In this document: positions 1 through 10,639 of the stretch, piece after piece
Numbering within the stretch: position 1 is the first letter of the stretch
Layout: every line of letters begins with the position of its first letter
Assembly (NCBI RefSeq): GCF_050003625.1
Contig: NC_134397.1
Span: forward strand, 271,988,070-272,052,069
Source: Haematobia irritans
Lineage: Eukaryota; Arthropoda; Insecta; Diptera; Muscidae
DNA: 64,000 nucleotides
Direction: 5' to 3'
The notes under the pieces: model-generated
Databases searched by the model: none
What the model was told of the DNA's origin: nothing
Seen by the model: only the letters and a program-made list of their open reading frames with translations
Made by a program: the position numbers and the translations under genes

Positions 1-690
1 ATGAAGAGTCTCCTATCCCTCTCGACTAGTTTTTATTGACAACGATCATTGAACCTTGAGATCAGTGGCTATTTGCAAAATTACAACGCATTTTAAATTT
101 TATGCTTTCGGAGTTTTTAATGTTTCTGTATTTTTTGCCGAAGCTTTAAAATGTTTCCTGGTTGAGTCATTTTTTAAGTCAAAATATTTTAGATATCCAT
201 GTATGACGACGCATTGAAATTGGTGAAGGGATTGTTTTAGTTCCTTTTGTTTGCTGGCACACACTTGATTGCTTCTGTTCGTGCGTCATTTGTATGTATC
301 GTCATTATAGTGTCCAGAAACCTGTCATTTCAGCAATGTAGAAAATCGAATCAGACTGGAATCTTTTTATACTAATTTCCAAGTGTGAATTCTGTACATA
401 ATTTAAAATTATCGTTGATATAAAGACCCATTTGAGTGTTTCCAAATAAGTTTTTACGGATTTTGCAACATGTGGTCGAGTGCTATGGTGCTGCAAAATT
501 ACCTTGTCTATATGTTTTGGTCATTTAACATGCAATACTCCGCTCAAATGCATCTATTGAGTTCAATACAAACTTCCTTTGATCGTTTAATTAGGTTGCA
601 GAAGCTCATACATAGTACGTACCCAATAGGTCCAACCAAACACACAGCACAACCTTCTTTCCATGGATCGATCTTGTCGTCGATGTTGGT
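1..690. other. unassigned AT-rich sequence
   Basis: No convincing gene or element boundary is visible here. Short open frames exist on both strands but none shows a known domain or splice context. Confidence 0.4.
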
Positions 691-696
691 ATAGTG

Positions 697-968
697 CCAG
701 CCCGATATGTTATTTCAGGCTCACTTAGACTATTCAGTCCATTGTGATACCACAGTGGTGAACTTATCACTGAGTGCTTACCGATTCTATGTTAAGTTCA
801 ATGACAAGGGACCTCCTTTTTATAGCGGCGTCCGAACGGCGTTCAAAATTGCAGTGAAACCACCTAGAGAAGCTTTGAAACACTCAGAAATGTCACCAGC
901 ATTACTGAGGTGGGATAATCCACCGTTGAAAAACTTTTTGGTGTTTGGTCGAAACTGGGTTTGAACCC
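697..968 (-). mobile_element. tRNA-derived SINE, minus strand, head truncated
   Basis: The stretch is the reverse complement of the SINE body seen complete at 30697-30946 and 42194-42489: it shares the block containing GGCTCACTTAGACTATTCAG, the CAATGACAAGGGACCTCC block and the CACTCAGAAATGTCACCAGC block. The tRNA-like head should lie at the right end, but it stops after the B-box region (TTTGAACCCACGAC, 961-974). It is followed by an inverted copy of neighbouring SINE sequence, ACACCAAAAAGTTTTTC, so the copy is rearranged as well as truncated. Confidence 0.75.
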
Positions 969-1010
969 ACGACACCAAAAAGTTTTTCAAATTTTCAGCA
1001 AATTCCTTCA

Positions 1011-1962
1011 AGAACGATGCAACGATTATAACGACCCTCCAATTTTTTGATACCATTTTGGTAGTACTCCTTCGGTTTTGCCTCAAAATAGGCCTCAGTT
1101 TCGGCGATCACCTCTTCACTGCAGCCAAATTTTTTCCCTGCGAGCATCCTTTTCTGAGAACAAGAAAAAGTCGCTGGGGGCCAGATCTGGAAAATACGGT
1201 GGGTGGGGAAGCAATTCGAAGCCCAATTCATGAATTTTTGCCATCGTTCTCAATGACTTGTGGCACGGTGCGTTGTCTTGGTGGAACAACACTTTTTTTC
1301 TTCTTCATTTGGGGCCGTTTTGCCGCGATTTCGACCTTCAAACCCTCCAATAACGCCATATAATAGTCACTGTTGATGGTTTTTCCCTTCTCAAGATAAT
1401 CGATAAAAATTATTCCATGCGCATCCCAAAAAACAGAGGCCATTACTTTGCCAGCGAACTTTTGAGTCTTTCCACGCTTCGGAGACGGTTCACCGGTCGC
1501 TGTCCACTCAGCCGACTGTCGATTGGACTCAGGAGTGTAGTGATGGAGCCATATTTCATCCATTGTCACATATCGATAGAAAATCTCGGGTGTATTACGA
1601 GTTAACAGCTGCAAACACCGCTCAGAATCATCAACACGTTGTTGTTTTTGGTCAAATGTGAGCTCGCGCGGCACCCATTTTGCACAGAGCTTCCGCATAT
1701 CCAAATATTGATGAATGATATGACCAACACGTTCCTTTGATATCTTTAAGGCCTCTGCTATCTCGATCAACTTCATTTCAAAATCATTATGTGGATTTTT
1801 TTGATGTTTTCGTCGGTAACCACATCTTACGGGCGTCCCCTGCGATCACCGTCCTCCGTGCTCATTTCACCACGCTTGAATTTTGCATACCAATCAATTA
1901 TTGTTGATTTCCCTGGGGGCAGAGTCCGGAAACTCATTATCAAGCCAAGTTTTTGCTTCACA
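1011..1962 (-). pseudogene. Himar1: Himar1-like mariner transposase pseudogene (DD34D)
   Basis: The readable parts match mariner transposase: LDNEFPDSAPGKSTIIDWYA in the N-terminal DNA-binding half, MKLIEIAEALKISKERVGHI, the first catalytic Asp in VTMDE, then TGEPSPKRGKTQK and VMASVFWDAHGIIFIDYLEK. In another frame come FHQDNAPCHK and PDLAPSDFFLF, giving Asp-34 residues-Asp, the mariner DD34D signature. The C-terminus (EEVIAETEAYFEAKPKEYYQ) is recognisable. Damage: the first codons are deleted, an in-frame stop follows RRGRP, and at least two further frame changes occur (near 1280 and near 1160). Transposase would normally cut at the terminal repeats and insert at TA; this copy cannot encode it. 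Confidence 0.93.
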
Positions 1963-2111
1963 AAAGACGCTCCATCTCACAAACTAGTTGACTTACAGAC
2001 GTCAAATTTTGACACGAATCATTTGAAGGTTGGTACTATATAAAAATAATATGCATTTAATACTAGCGACGCCATCTATGTGTCAGACCGGGGACTTACC
2101 AGCCAACCTGT
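1011..2111 (-). mobile_element. Himar1: Himar1-like mariner element (irritans group), decayed
   Basis: A mariner element read on the minus strand. The right end, 2085-2111, is a 27-bp terminal repeat that matches the Himar1 repeat I remember except for one base, and it is followed by TA at 2112-2113, the expected target site. The left end is missing: homology stops near 1011, just before the transposase stop codon, and runs into unrelated sequence. The 5' UTR joins directly to the coding region at the repeated word GAAGCAA, removing the start codon and roughly the first 24 codons. One terminal repeat is lost, so the copy cannot be mobilised as a normal two-ended element. Confidence 0.92.
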
Positions 2112-2153
2112 TACTTCCAGTTTCATGAAATGAGTTAACAAAAATTTAAGTCG

Positions 2154-2450
2154 GATGTTCGGTCTATATGGGGGCTATACCAAAACATGGATGCACACCA
2201 TAGTCGTCAGCCTTAGTACTGGTCCTAAAATGGCTCTAGATTCTGAATTCAGCAAAATCGCAAAGAAATTACGGTGTCTATACGCCTACGAAATCAAACC
2301 TGGAGATGGGTCTATATAGCAACTGTACATATTCGTCACACCTATGTGTGGATCTAAAATATTTTTCAGCAGTGGATTATCCGCTCGCAGTAATGCCCCC
2401 AAACTTATCCTACTCACCATTCTATGGTGGTGGGTGCATAAAAAATATGT
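2154..2450 (+). mobile_element. DINE-1/Helentron-like element fragment
   Basis: The fragment carries the same internal phrase (TCGGTCTATATGGGGGCTAT) and the same 3' end (CCATTCTATGGTGGTGGGT followed by an ATAAAA tail) as the full element at 4880-6619. It represents a little over one internal unit plus the terminal hairpin. The 5' end is missing. Confidence 0.65.
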
Positions 2451-3083
2451 TACATTGCGGGCAAATGTCACATACTGAAAATGAAATTTCTGGAATAAGG
2501 TTATGAGGTGAATACAGTTTCCGTTTGCTGCATATATCCCGATTTACGCCTACTGTTGTCAATCCCGCATTACTACTTTGGGTACGCAAACTAATAATAT
2601 AATTTTGAATTTAATGCTTACAAAATTTCCTACCTCCTACATCTTTCATTAATTTTACTTTCACTAAACGTGAAACATACGCTAATTTGTATGTATCATC
2701 ATTGTAATATAATTAATTTTATTGTAATAATTTTAGTGATGTAGAAACGTCAATAACACCGAAATTTTATTATACTAATTTTACAAATGCGAACGACACC
2801 TAAATGGTGTAAATGACATAAATAATTTTAAATTTTGGACAATTTTATTAAGATTTTTTGAAACTGATAATTTTAAAATAAATACTTAATGGAGACAACA
2901 ACTGACATGCGACAAACTCATTTTTATTTCATTTATTTTGATTTCCTAATACAAAAGATATATATGCTACAATGAGTATTAGAATCAATAAAGTTATAAC
3001 TCAATTAATTTTTTTAATGAAACGATCTCAGAATATTTGAAATTGTGAATCCCAACCAGTTTCGGTCACATATAAATTAATTA
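2451..3083. other. unassigned AT-rich sequence
   Basis: Very AT-rich with no coding signal or repeat boundary that I can support. Confidence 0.35.
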
Positions 3084-3084
3084 C

Positions 3085-4020
3085 ACTCATAGAAAAAAGT
3101 CTGCTAAAAACAGCAGTCGATGTCTGCTGTTATATTTTTGTACTTCAGGGCCTAATGAACAACAATGTAAACAATTTTTAGGTTATAAATTTTTCCCAAA
3201 GCATATTTTAGAACCAAAAGTAGTTTTTGGTATATATAACATACTAACAAGCTTCTAAATACGATCAGCAAACATTTTGTTTTGCTGTTATACCTCAATT
3301 CGATAAATATTCAGATTTTTGGTCAAATACTATAGATATTCATAAAATATTGTTTTAATTATATTAGGATAGCTCCTAAGTTGAAATGTTTATTTGTTTC
3401 AGCCAAAATAAAAAGACGCCTTAGTGCAATCGAACTTAAAAAATAGCAGAAAATGTTTGCTAATTCAGCAAACAGTGACTGCTGTCCCTTTTTCAGCAGA
3501 CTTTCTGCTGTTTTCACAAACTTTTCTGCTGTCCCTACCAGAGAATGAAGCCGCCGAGTCGCGCCGCTGATTTTAGTCGCCGCTGATTTTAGTTTGCCAG
3601 CCGACGCCGCCGCCGAATATGTTGACTCATTTCGACTCAAATTTTCCTGCAAATTAATCAAAAATATTGATTTAAATCGGAAAAATGTATTAATAATTGT
3701 TGTATTTTTGTCAAAATTTTGATATTTCCACCCACAATCAACTAGAACCAAGTTGCTGTAAAATTTTTGCAAACATTTTGCTTAGAAAATTTGAATGAAA
3801 TGTAAATTTGATTGTACGATTTGTTGTACAACTAATTTCATTACCATTCGGGTAAATTTAAATTGATTTTATAATGGATAATTGTGCGCCGCTGAATAGA
3901 CAAATTTGTATCGTCAAGCCGCCGCCGCCGGAGGCAAGAATGTAGTGTCAGCCGCCGCCGACAAAAATGGGCCGGCTTCATTCTCTGGTCCCTACTAACA
4001 AATTTCTTTGGGTATATCTA
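3085..4020 (+). mobile_element. CTGCTG-rich MITE interrupted by a hAT MITE
   Basis: The left end is TTACACTCATAGAAAAAAG, of the TACAC-plus-A-run type used by several families in this window. Both ends carry CAGCAG/CTGCTG words in opposing arrangement (3104-3130 and 3468-3540). A reverse-complement copy of the first 85 bases is present at 32230-32316, showing this is a repeat. The hAT-type element at 3539-3987 splits it. The right end is not clearly defined and is placed where similarity appears to fade. Confidence 0.45.
3539..3987. mobile_element. hAT-type MITE with 8-bp target duplication
   Basis: Ends are CAGAGAATGAAGCCG and its complement CGGCTTCATTCTCTG. The flanks are a perfect 8-bp direct repeat, GTCCCTAC, at 3531-3538 and 3988-3995. 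An 8-bp duplication and a CAGAG-type end are the hallmarks of the hAT superfamily. The 449-bp interior has no transposase but is rich in CCGCCG words near both ends. The target lies inside the CTGCTG-rich repeat. Confidence 0.88.
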
Positions 4021-4223
4021 GCAAATAAATGAAATTTGTTCCTCAAAGGAACAAAGGAAGGCCTCTGGGGAGGGGGCTTAGACCCCCCCAGAACAATTTT
4101 AGCCCCCCCCCCCAGAATTTGAAAACCTATTTACGATTTTACATTTTCCTAAAAATTAAACAAGTATATACAACCGCACAAAGTTCCGCTAAAGACTTTC
4201 ATGCACAATCGAATTACTTACTG

Positions 4224-4739
4224 CACTCAAAAAAAAGTGAACTCTCTATTTCACTAAAGCCAATTTAACTTTTTTTTAGTTCATGGAATTATTATGTTTG
4301 GAGAAAGTTTCCTTTACTCTAATAATTTTTTGTGTACGTTAGTTAAATTAACTAAAACCGAGGAAAAAAATATACTAAAATGAAGCATAAAGATTAACTA
4401 AATTCGTGCCTTCCACAAAATAGTTAAGAATTTCTTTAAATTTGTAAATTTTACCAAAAATGCATCCATCATGAACTTCGTATGGCACTAAAGACATTCT
4501 TGCAATTTTGGACTCCAAGTTTTTCCTTCAAACTACAAAATTTTCTTTAACAAGTGAAACAACTTAGTTATGTCTAATAAATTTTCTTGAATTTGTCGAA
4601 AAATATGTACTTATTTTTATGACATCGGCGTGATGCCAACGTTTGTAATACTGTTTAGTTAAAATTTTCTAGAAATATTCAAAATTTTCTAAAATTAACC
4701 GAAAGTTTTCTTCCTGGTGGGTTCACTGTTTTTTCAGTG
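4224..4739. mobile_element. MITE with CACTC/CACTG-A-run ends (GTGAAC family)
   Basis: The left end CACTCAAAAAAAAGTGAAC and the right end GTTCACTGTTTTTTCAGTG are inverted. A related, longer copy is at 50473-51872, where TA flanks both ends. No coding capacity. The interior shares words such as TGGCATCACGCCGAT (reverse complement) with that copy. Confidence 0.65.
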
Positions 4740-4879
4740 TGGTTGTGGTAGCAGTTGCCGATGGCAATGTTTGAAATCTGATATTTATAAAATAAATCTG
4801 TGGTTGAACTTTTGATTTAGTTGAATAACTAAAGCTCCTTTATTATTTTGTTTAGTCTGGTTTAGTCAATTTAATTAAA

Positions 4880-6431
4880 ACAAGTATATACAGCAGTAAG
4901 TTCGGCCGGGCCGAATCTTAAATTCCCACCACCATGAACCAAATATTAGGGTTTCCTTTGAAATTTCAGGAGGGCTTGAGGACTTGAGGACACAACCCGA
5001 AGATAAATTTAAAGATTTCACCTATGAGGACTATATCAGATTCTGGATTTATAAGAACCATTTTTGTTTGAGGTTTAGAGGAATCATTAACATCTCTTGT
5101 AAGTGTGCAAGAAAATTATAAAATAACGTCTTGATTTGAAATCTTAAATCTGTAGAAGTAAAATCTGGAAATTTTACATTGAGTTTCAAACAATTTTCAT
5201 GATCAGTGCGCCTTCTACACCCTCAAGAAGTGAAGTCGGTCTATATGGAGGCATTACCAAATGGACCGATAAAAACTTAATCCGATACACGTTTTTGTGA
5301 GCCTAAAATACCAGAATATTTACAATTTCAGGCATATCAGATAAAAACTACGGTTTCTAGAAACCCAAGGAGTTAAATCGGGAGATCGTTCTTATGGGGG
5401 CTATACTAAAATATTGACCGATACGCACCATTTTCGGCACACCTCTTTGTGACCCGAAAATACATCTAGATTTCCAATTTCAGGCAAATAGGATAAAAAC
5501 TTCGGATTCTAGAAGCCCAAGAAGTAAAATTGGGAAATCGGTCTATATGGGGGCTATACCAAAATGGATCGATACTCACCATTTTCGGCACACCTCTTTA
5601 TGGTCCTAAAATACCTCTAGATTTCCAATTTCAGACAAATTGGATAAAAACTACGGTTTCCCAAGACCCCAAATCGGGAGATCGGTCTATATGGGGGCTA
5701 TCCCAAAATATGGACCGATACTCACAATTTTTGGCACACGTATTTGTGGTCCTACAATACCTCTAGATTTCCAATTTCAGGTAAATTGAATAAAAACTGC
5801 GGTTTCTATAAGCCCAAGAAGTAAAATCGGGAGATCGGTCTATATGGGGGCTATACCCAAATATGGACCGATACTCACAATTTTTGGCACACGTATTTGT
5901 GGTCCTACAATACCTCTAGATTTCCAATTTCAGGTAAATTGAATAAAAACTGCGTTTTCTATAAGCCCAAGAAGTAAAATCGGGAGATCGGTCTATATGG
6001 AGGCTATACCAAAATATGGACCGATACTCACAATTTTTGGCACACGTATTTGTGGTCCTACAATACCTCTAGATTTCAAATTTCAGGTAAATTGAATAAA
6101 AACTGCGGTTTCTATAAGCCCAAGAAGTAAAATCGGGAGATCGGTCTATATGGGGGCTATACCAAAACGTGGACCGATACTCACCATTTTTGGCACATCT
6201 CTTTATGGTCATAAAATACCTCCAGATTTCAAATTTCAGGCAAATTGGATAAAAATTACGATTTCTATAAGCCCAAGACCCCAAATCGGGAGGTCGGTTT
6301 ATATGGGGACTATATCAAAACCTGGACCGATATAGCCCATCTTCGAACTTGACCTGCCTGCAGACAAAAGACGAGCTTGTGCAAAATTTCAGCACGATTG
6401 CTTCATTATTGAAGTCTGTAGCGTGATTACA

Positions 6432-6465
<34 letters not shown>

Positions 6466-6619
6466 GGACAGACGGACATCGTTATATCGTCTTAGAATTT
6501 CTCCCTGATCAAGAATATATATACTTTATATAGTCGGAAATCGATATTTCGATGCGTTACAAACGGAATGACAAACTTATTATACCCCCGTCACCATTCT
6601 ATGGTGGTGGGTATAAAAA
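4880..6619 (+). mobile_element. DINE-1/Helentron-like non-autonomous element with eight internal units
   Basis: The 5' region has the hairpin TTCGGCCGGGCCGAA followed by CCCACCACCATGA; the 3' region has CACCATTCTATGGTGGTGGG and GTATAAAA. Between them lie about eight tandem units of about 150 bp, each with a phrase like TCGGTCTATATGGGGGCTAT (starts near 5235, 5387, 5540, 5683, 5836, 5989, 6142 and 6293), then a CAGA/CGGA tetranucleotide tract. Hairpin ends, central tandem repeats and a (GTCY)n-type microsatellite are the layout known for DINE-1-like Helentrons. The superfamily assignment is inference. Units from 5683 to 6142 are almost identical, so the array expanded recently. Confidence 0.7.
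6433..6478. repeat. (CAGA)n/(CGGA) microsatellite
   Basis: A run of about eleven CAGA/CGGA tetranucleotides inside the DINE-1-like element, matching the (GTCY)n tract typical of that element type when read on the other strand. Confidence 0.9.
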
Positions 6620-6662
6620 TAGTAATTGATACTATTCTTTCATAAATTAATATCTTAATAAT

Positions 6663-7201
6663 GCTGCAAAAAAGCATAGCCAAAAAGAAGTGAAAATCTT
6701 CTTTTTGGGTCCGGAAGTGGTGCAAAATTGGCGGAGAAGCGATGAATGTAATATGAAATTGTCATAGAACGAATGTCCACCGTTTCAACAGCCGTTGCAA
6801 TGAATTTGCATCACTTCTTAAGTTGTGATCCAAATTCAGTGTTTTGAATGTGAATTAAAAAATTTTGTTATATTTTCCCAAATAATTAATTTTTATATTT
6901 TTTATGATCTTTAATGCATTCTATCGCTTGTTTGAAACGTTTTCCCTCGAATATTTTCAAAAATTCTATAAAAATTTCTATAATGAATTTAGCATTTTTG
7001 TGGCAAAATTTGAATAAATTGTACCATTTTATTTATTCTTACCTTTTTTAAAAGAAAACAAAAAATTACGCATTAAAATATGAAAAAAATGAAGTAAAAA
7101 ACCTTCCTGTGTAGTTAAAATAATTAACTTCTTTGTGAGGACATTTTTGGAAGTGCTTTTAAAGTTGTGACATTAGAACAACTCCCAAGTTTTTTGCTGG
7201 G
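6663..7201. mobile_element. MITE with CCAGCAAAAAA-type ends
   Basis: The left end CTGCAAAAAAGC and right end TTTTTTGCTGGG are inverted. The interior phrase TCCGGAAGTGGTGCAAAATTG recurs at 50790 and in reverse at 62060-62100, placing it with the copies at 50728 and 61629. Non-coding. Confidence 0.5.
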
Positions 7202-7628
7202 AAAAATGTGGAACTACTTTTAGTTGCTTTATTATAAATTAATTGTCGAGTTATTTCGATGTCTATATTGTTATTAATTTTTATGAAATAAAACATTAAT
7301 TGAACCTATAAGTTCAGTCTATAAATTTTCAGCTAGGGGAGCTATAGCCCCCCCCCCCCCTAGGAAAATTGTCTAGCTACGCTAATGTTTGCATTACTTC
7401 TTATGGTATGATTCGAATTCAGTGTTTTGGATGTGAATTAAAAAATGTTGTAATATTTTGCAAAATAAATAATTTTTGTATATTTTTTATGATTTTTAAT
7501 GCATTATAACGCTTATCTGAAACGTTTGAAAATTTTAATAATTTGTAGCATTTTATAAATAATTACTCTGTTTTTCACCCATTTGAAACAAAAAAGTTAA
7601 AATTACCCACATACGAAAAAAGAAAGTT
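7202..7628. other. unassigned, related to neighbouring MITE
   Basis: Contains a C-rich run near 7350 and a second degenerate copy of the interior of the preceding MITE (ATTCAGTGTTTTGGATGTGAA at 7418-7438 repeats 6836-6856). No gene. Confidence 0.4.
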
Positions 7629-8667
7629 ATAACAAATATATACGGCCGTAAGTTCGGCCAGGCCGAATCTTATGTACCCTCCACCATAGATTGCGTAGAA
7701 ACTTCTACTAAAGACGGTCATCCACAATTAAATTACTTGGGTTGCGGCCGATGGCAAGGCATCTTAAAACTTCTTAACACCATCTTCTAAATTGTAAGTT
7801 AGTCAATGCGGGATATATAGTAGACAAAAGAAAGGTCGATTAAATACGTATATATTCAGTTCTTGACCGGTATATATAGGGAAGAAATGATTACGACCGG
7901 ATATGAACTTTTGTGCTGTAATTATAGAGCCAGAATTGAAATATAGGGGTCGCTTTATATGGGGGCTATATACAATTATGAACACGAGTCTACTAAAAAT
8001 GACAGATTTTTGGTAGAATTCTTGATGTTTTGGAAGATTTTGCAAAATATTCCTCTCCAACTATAAAATGCTTCATAAATTTTCTATAGAAGTAACATTT
8101 TGACAAAATTTTCTACAGAAATAAAATTATTTTCTATAGAAATAAAATTTTGACAACATTTTTTATAGAAATAAAATTTTGACAAAATTTTGTCTAGAAA
8201 TTATATTTTGACAAAATTTCCTAAAGACATAAAATGTTCACAAAATTTTCTATAGAAATATAGAATGTTGACAAAATTTTCTATAGAAATATAAAATTTT
8301 GACAAAATTTTCTATGGCAATATAATTTTGGTAGATTATTTCTGACTCGAGTGGCAATCGTGATTTTTCTGTGATTGGGGATCGGTTTATTTGGGGGCTA
8401 TATATAATATAGATCGATACGGACCAGTTTTGGCATGGTTGTTAGAGACCATATACTAATACCACGTACTAAGTTTCAACCGGATCGGATGAATTTTGCT
8501 CCTTCAATAGGCTCCGGAGGTCAAATTTGGGGATCGGTTTATATGGAGGCTATATATAATTATGAACTGATATAGACCAATTTTTGCATCGTTGTTAGAG
8601 ACCATATACTAACACCACGTATTACGTTTCAACTGGATCGGATGAATATGGGGGATATATATATAGT
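7629..8667 (+). mobile_element. DINE-1/Helentron-like element, 3' truncated
   Basis: The 5' end repeats the hairpin TTCGGCCAGGCCGAA and is followed by a CCACCATAGA block, as in the element at 4880. Two internal units near 8378 and 8530 (GGATCGGTTTATTTGGGGGC type) are about 150 bp apart. The 3' end is cut off where the twin-tRNA element begins after TA at 8668-8669. Confidence 0.65.
8065..8335 (+). repeat. about 29-bp tandem array, TTTTGACAAAATTTTCTATA type
   Basis: Eight or so degenerate units of a roughly 29-bp repeat, each with TTTTGACAAAATTTTCTATAG and an AAATAAAA spacer. The same unit builds the arrays at 52265-52955 and 53405-53625. Confidence 0.8.
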
Positions 8668-8669
8668 TA

Positions 8670-9725
8670 CACTCTTAGAAAAATATGTTTTTCATATGTT
8701 CCGATATAAACAAAGTGTGTTTCGGGCACAATTTTAAAACACAATATATTTAAGTGCAAACATGTAATGTTCCTAAACTAACACTAAATGTTTGGGACAT
8801 CTATGTTAATATGTTAGAATATATTATGTTTGGGGCATAAATGTTTCATAAAAATCATATGTGTGAATGCAAACATATATAAATTTACAAATTTCGACTA
8901 AACATACACATGTTGTGATATTTTATCCAAAGCGACAGAGAGAGTATAGAGAAAGAAATAGAGATGGAAAACGGGAGAGTTGACAAAAGATATCAACATA
9001 ACACAGCGAAAGAATCAAAAGAGAACAATTTCTGTGAAACCGCAGGTATGTTGTTTCGGAAAACTGTTTTATGATAAGGCCAAAAATTTGAATGAAATCG
9101 AAGTTTCATTATAAAAATTTAATATAGTATAAATATAAATGTGCAAATTAAAAAAAAAAAAAACAAGTTTTCGGTCGGAGCTGGGATTGAACCCACGACC
9201 CTTTGCATGCAAGGCAGACATGTTAACCACTGCTCCACGTGGCAAACAAATGTATGTTTCTGTTAAATAATGTTATGTTTGCATGGGCTCGTGGGCGCTG
9301 CAAACTATGCTATATAAATGTAACTTATAACGATAATTATCTGCTGGTTACCATAACAGCTACGTAGCCCAGTGGATAGTGTGTTGGCTTACAAACTGTA
9401 TGGTACTCGATTCGATTCTCCGTGCAGGCGAAAGGTAAAATTTAAAAAATTTATAAAAGTGAATAATTTCTTCAACATTATTTGTATTACAGAAAAAGGT
9501 ACCAGGAACTAAAATATTTCGTGGAAGTGAAAATTACGGTTATGTTAGGCAATGAGAACAATCGTCTTTGGGAAAAATTCTTCCAAGAATATAATATTTT
9601 TGGGCTCAAAATGCTTCCAAACATATAATATGTTCACATAAAACAAACATATTAATGTTTCGGCAGTATCCAATAATATATGTGCTTCCTGCAAAATATG
9701 TTTGGAACATATGTTAAAGAAGGGA
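8670..9725 (+). mobile_element. twin-tRNA mobile element, right-truncated copy
   Basis: Starts at CACTCTTAGAAAAATATG after TA. It is the reverse complement of the right part of the complete element at 44827-47495, including the CGACAGAGAGAGTATAGAGA block. It carries the divergent tRNA-like pair at 9170-9433. After the phrase GGAACATATGTTAAAGAAG the expected terminus is missing and a different repeat begins near 9730. Confidence 0.7.
9170..9433. repeat. divergent tRNA-like pair (copy a)
   Basis: Module A lies on the minus strand: A box TGGAGCAGTGG (9238-9228) and B box GGTTCAATCCC (9193-9183), followed downstream by a long T run on that strand. Module B lies on the plus strand: A box TAGCCCAGTGG (9365-9375) and B box GATTCGATTC (9409-9418). 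Box spacing of about 44 nt equals that of real tRNA genes. The two point away from each other across about 120 bp that contain CTATATAAATGTAAC. Cloverleaf pairing is poor, so these are Pol III promoter-like relics rather than functional tRNAs. Confidence 0.8.
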
Positions 9726-9731
9726 AAAGTG

Positions 9732-10060
9732 TTGAAAAACATGTCCTACGAGTATATTTGAACGATTTGTTGCTCTGTAGTCAATATACGAGAAAACACA
9801 CAAATTTAAAGACAATTTCATTAAATTTAAAGAATTTTTCTGAATTATTAAAGTCAAGTCGACCTTTCCCAAACATTTTTTCTTTCATGTTATGATACCC
9901 ATTTTTAAGTGAAATACGACTTAATTGAAAAGTTTATCGACTTTTGGACAAGGAAACAGACTTTATATTGGAGAAATTCGTCTTCTATGCAAAGCTAAAT
10001 TTGCATTCGTATTTTAAAGACATGAAATCTTTGACCTCACGACAATATTTTTTTCAGTGT
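9732..10060 (+). mobile_element. MITE fragment ending CAGTGT (shared with 28590-29235)
   Basis: Nearly collinear with 28885-29235, from GTGTTGAAAAACATGTCCTA to the terminal TATTTTTTTCAGTGT. No coding capacity is supported; an open frame across it is part of the repeat. Confidence 0.65.
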
Positions 10061-10398
10061 ATGTATTTCAATTCACTTTCAATGTAGTTTAATCGTGTAC
10101 CGATCGGTACACATCAGTTCACAAGAACTGGCCTTTGGAAACTAGACTGTAGATATAGTTCTCACATTCTATAATGTTACTCTCATTGATAAACCGAGCG
10201 ATCACCCCGTGATTCGGAATAAATTTAATACGAATCGATAAGTCGAAAAGAGTCGTGGTGGCCCCTCTTTGACCAATTAATAAAAAAAGTTCTAGCCATT
10301 AAGGATTGGGTGCAACGAATGTAACCACTCCTATCATTCGGTATACTCTATTTGTATATCGATTCAGTAAAGTGGTTATAGAAAAAAGCCCTTCTCTT
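10061..10398. other. unassigned
   Basis: Contains the small palindrome GTGTACCGATCGGTACAC near 10094 but no gene or element boundary that I can support. Confidence 0.35.
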
Positions 10399-10639
10399 CA
10401 CCCAGAGAAGGAATATGATCACCTCAAACATGTTTTAAGAGCAAAATGTTATTTTTGGGTGGTGACCATGTAACATGGTTTTCGCAGCCATGTTATTTTA
10501 TCGGAAATCATGTATCTGATTTCGGCAAGCAGGTTATATTTGACGAGAAAATAACATTTTAGTGACAAACATGTTACATGGTCACCGTACAAAAATAACA
10601 TTTTGCTCTTAAAAGGTGATCATATTCCTTCTCTGCGTG
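10399..10639. mobile_element. hairpin MITE (CACCCAGAGAAGGAATATGA family)
   Basis: A 241-bp near-palindrome. The left arm CACCCAGAGAAGGAATATGA and the right arm ending TCATATTCCTTCTCTGCGTG are inverted, and the inner arms around GGTGACCATGTAACATG are inverted as well. A second copy is at 56946-57196 and a fragment at about 22060. The flanking dinucleotide is TT on both sides here and TG on both sides in the other copy, which may be a 2-bp duplication. Confidence 0.75.

Noticed and set aside
1058..1363. Plus-strand open frame opposite the mariner
   Set aside because: Shadow of the Himar1-like transposase on the other strand.
3359..3772. Minus-strand open frame of 137 codons
   Set aside because: Spans the boundary of the CTGCTG MITE and the hAT MITE; no domain, so chance.
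5530..5766. Open frame inside the DINE-1-like units
   Set aside because: The frame repeats with the roughly 150-bp units (YGPKIPLDFQFQ) and has stops in neighbouring units; not a gene.
8065..8335. CRISPR-like array of about 29-bp repeats
   Set aside because: No unique spacers of constant length; eukaryotic simple tandem repeat.
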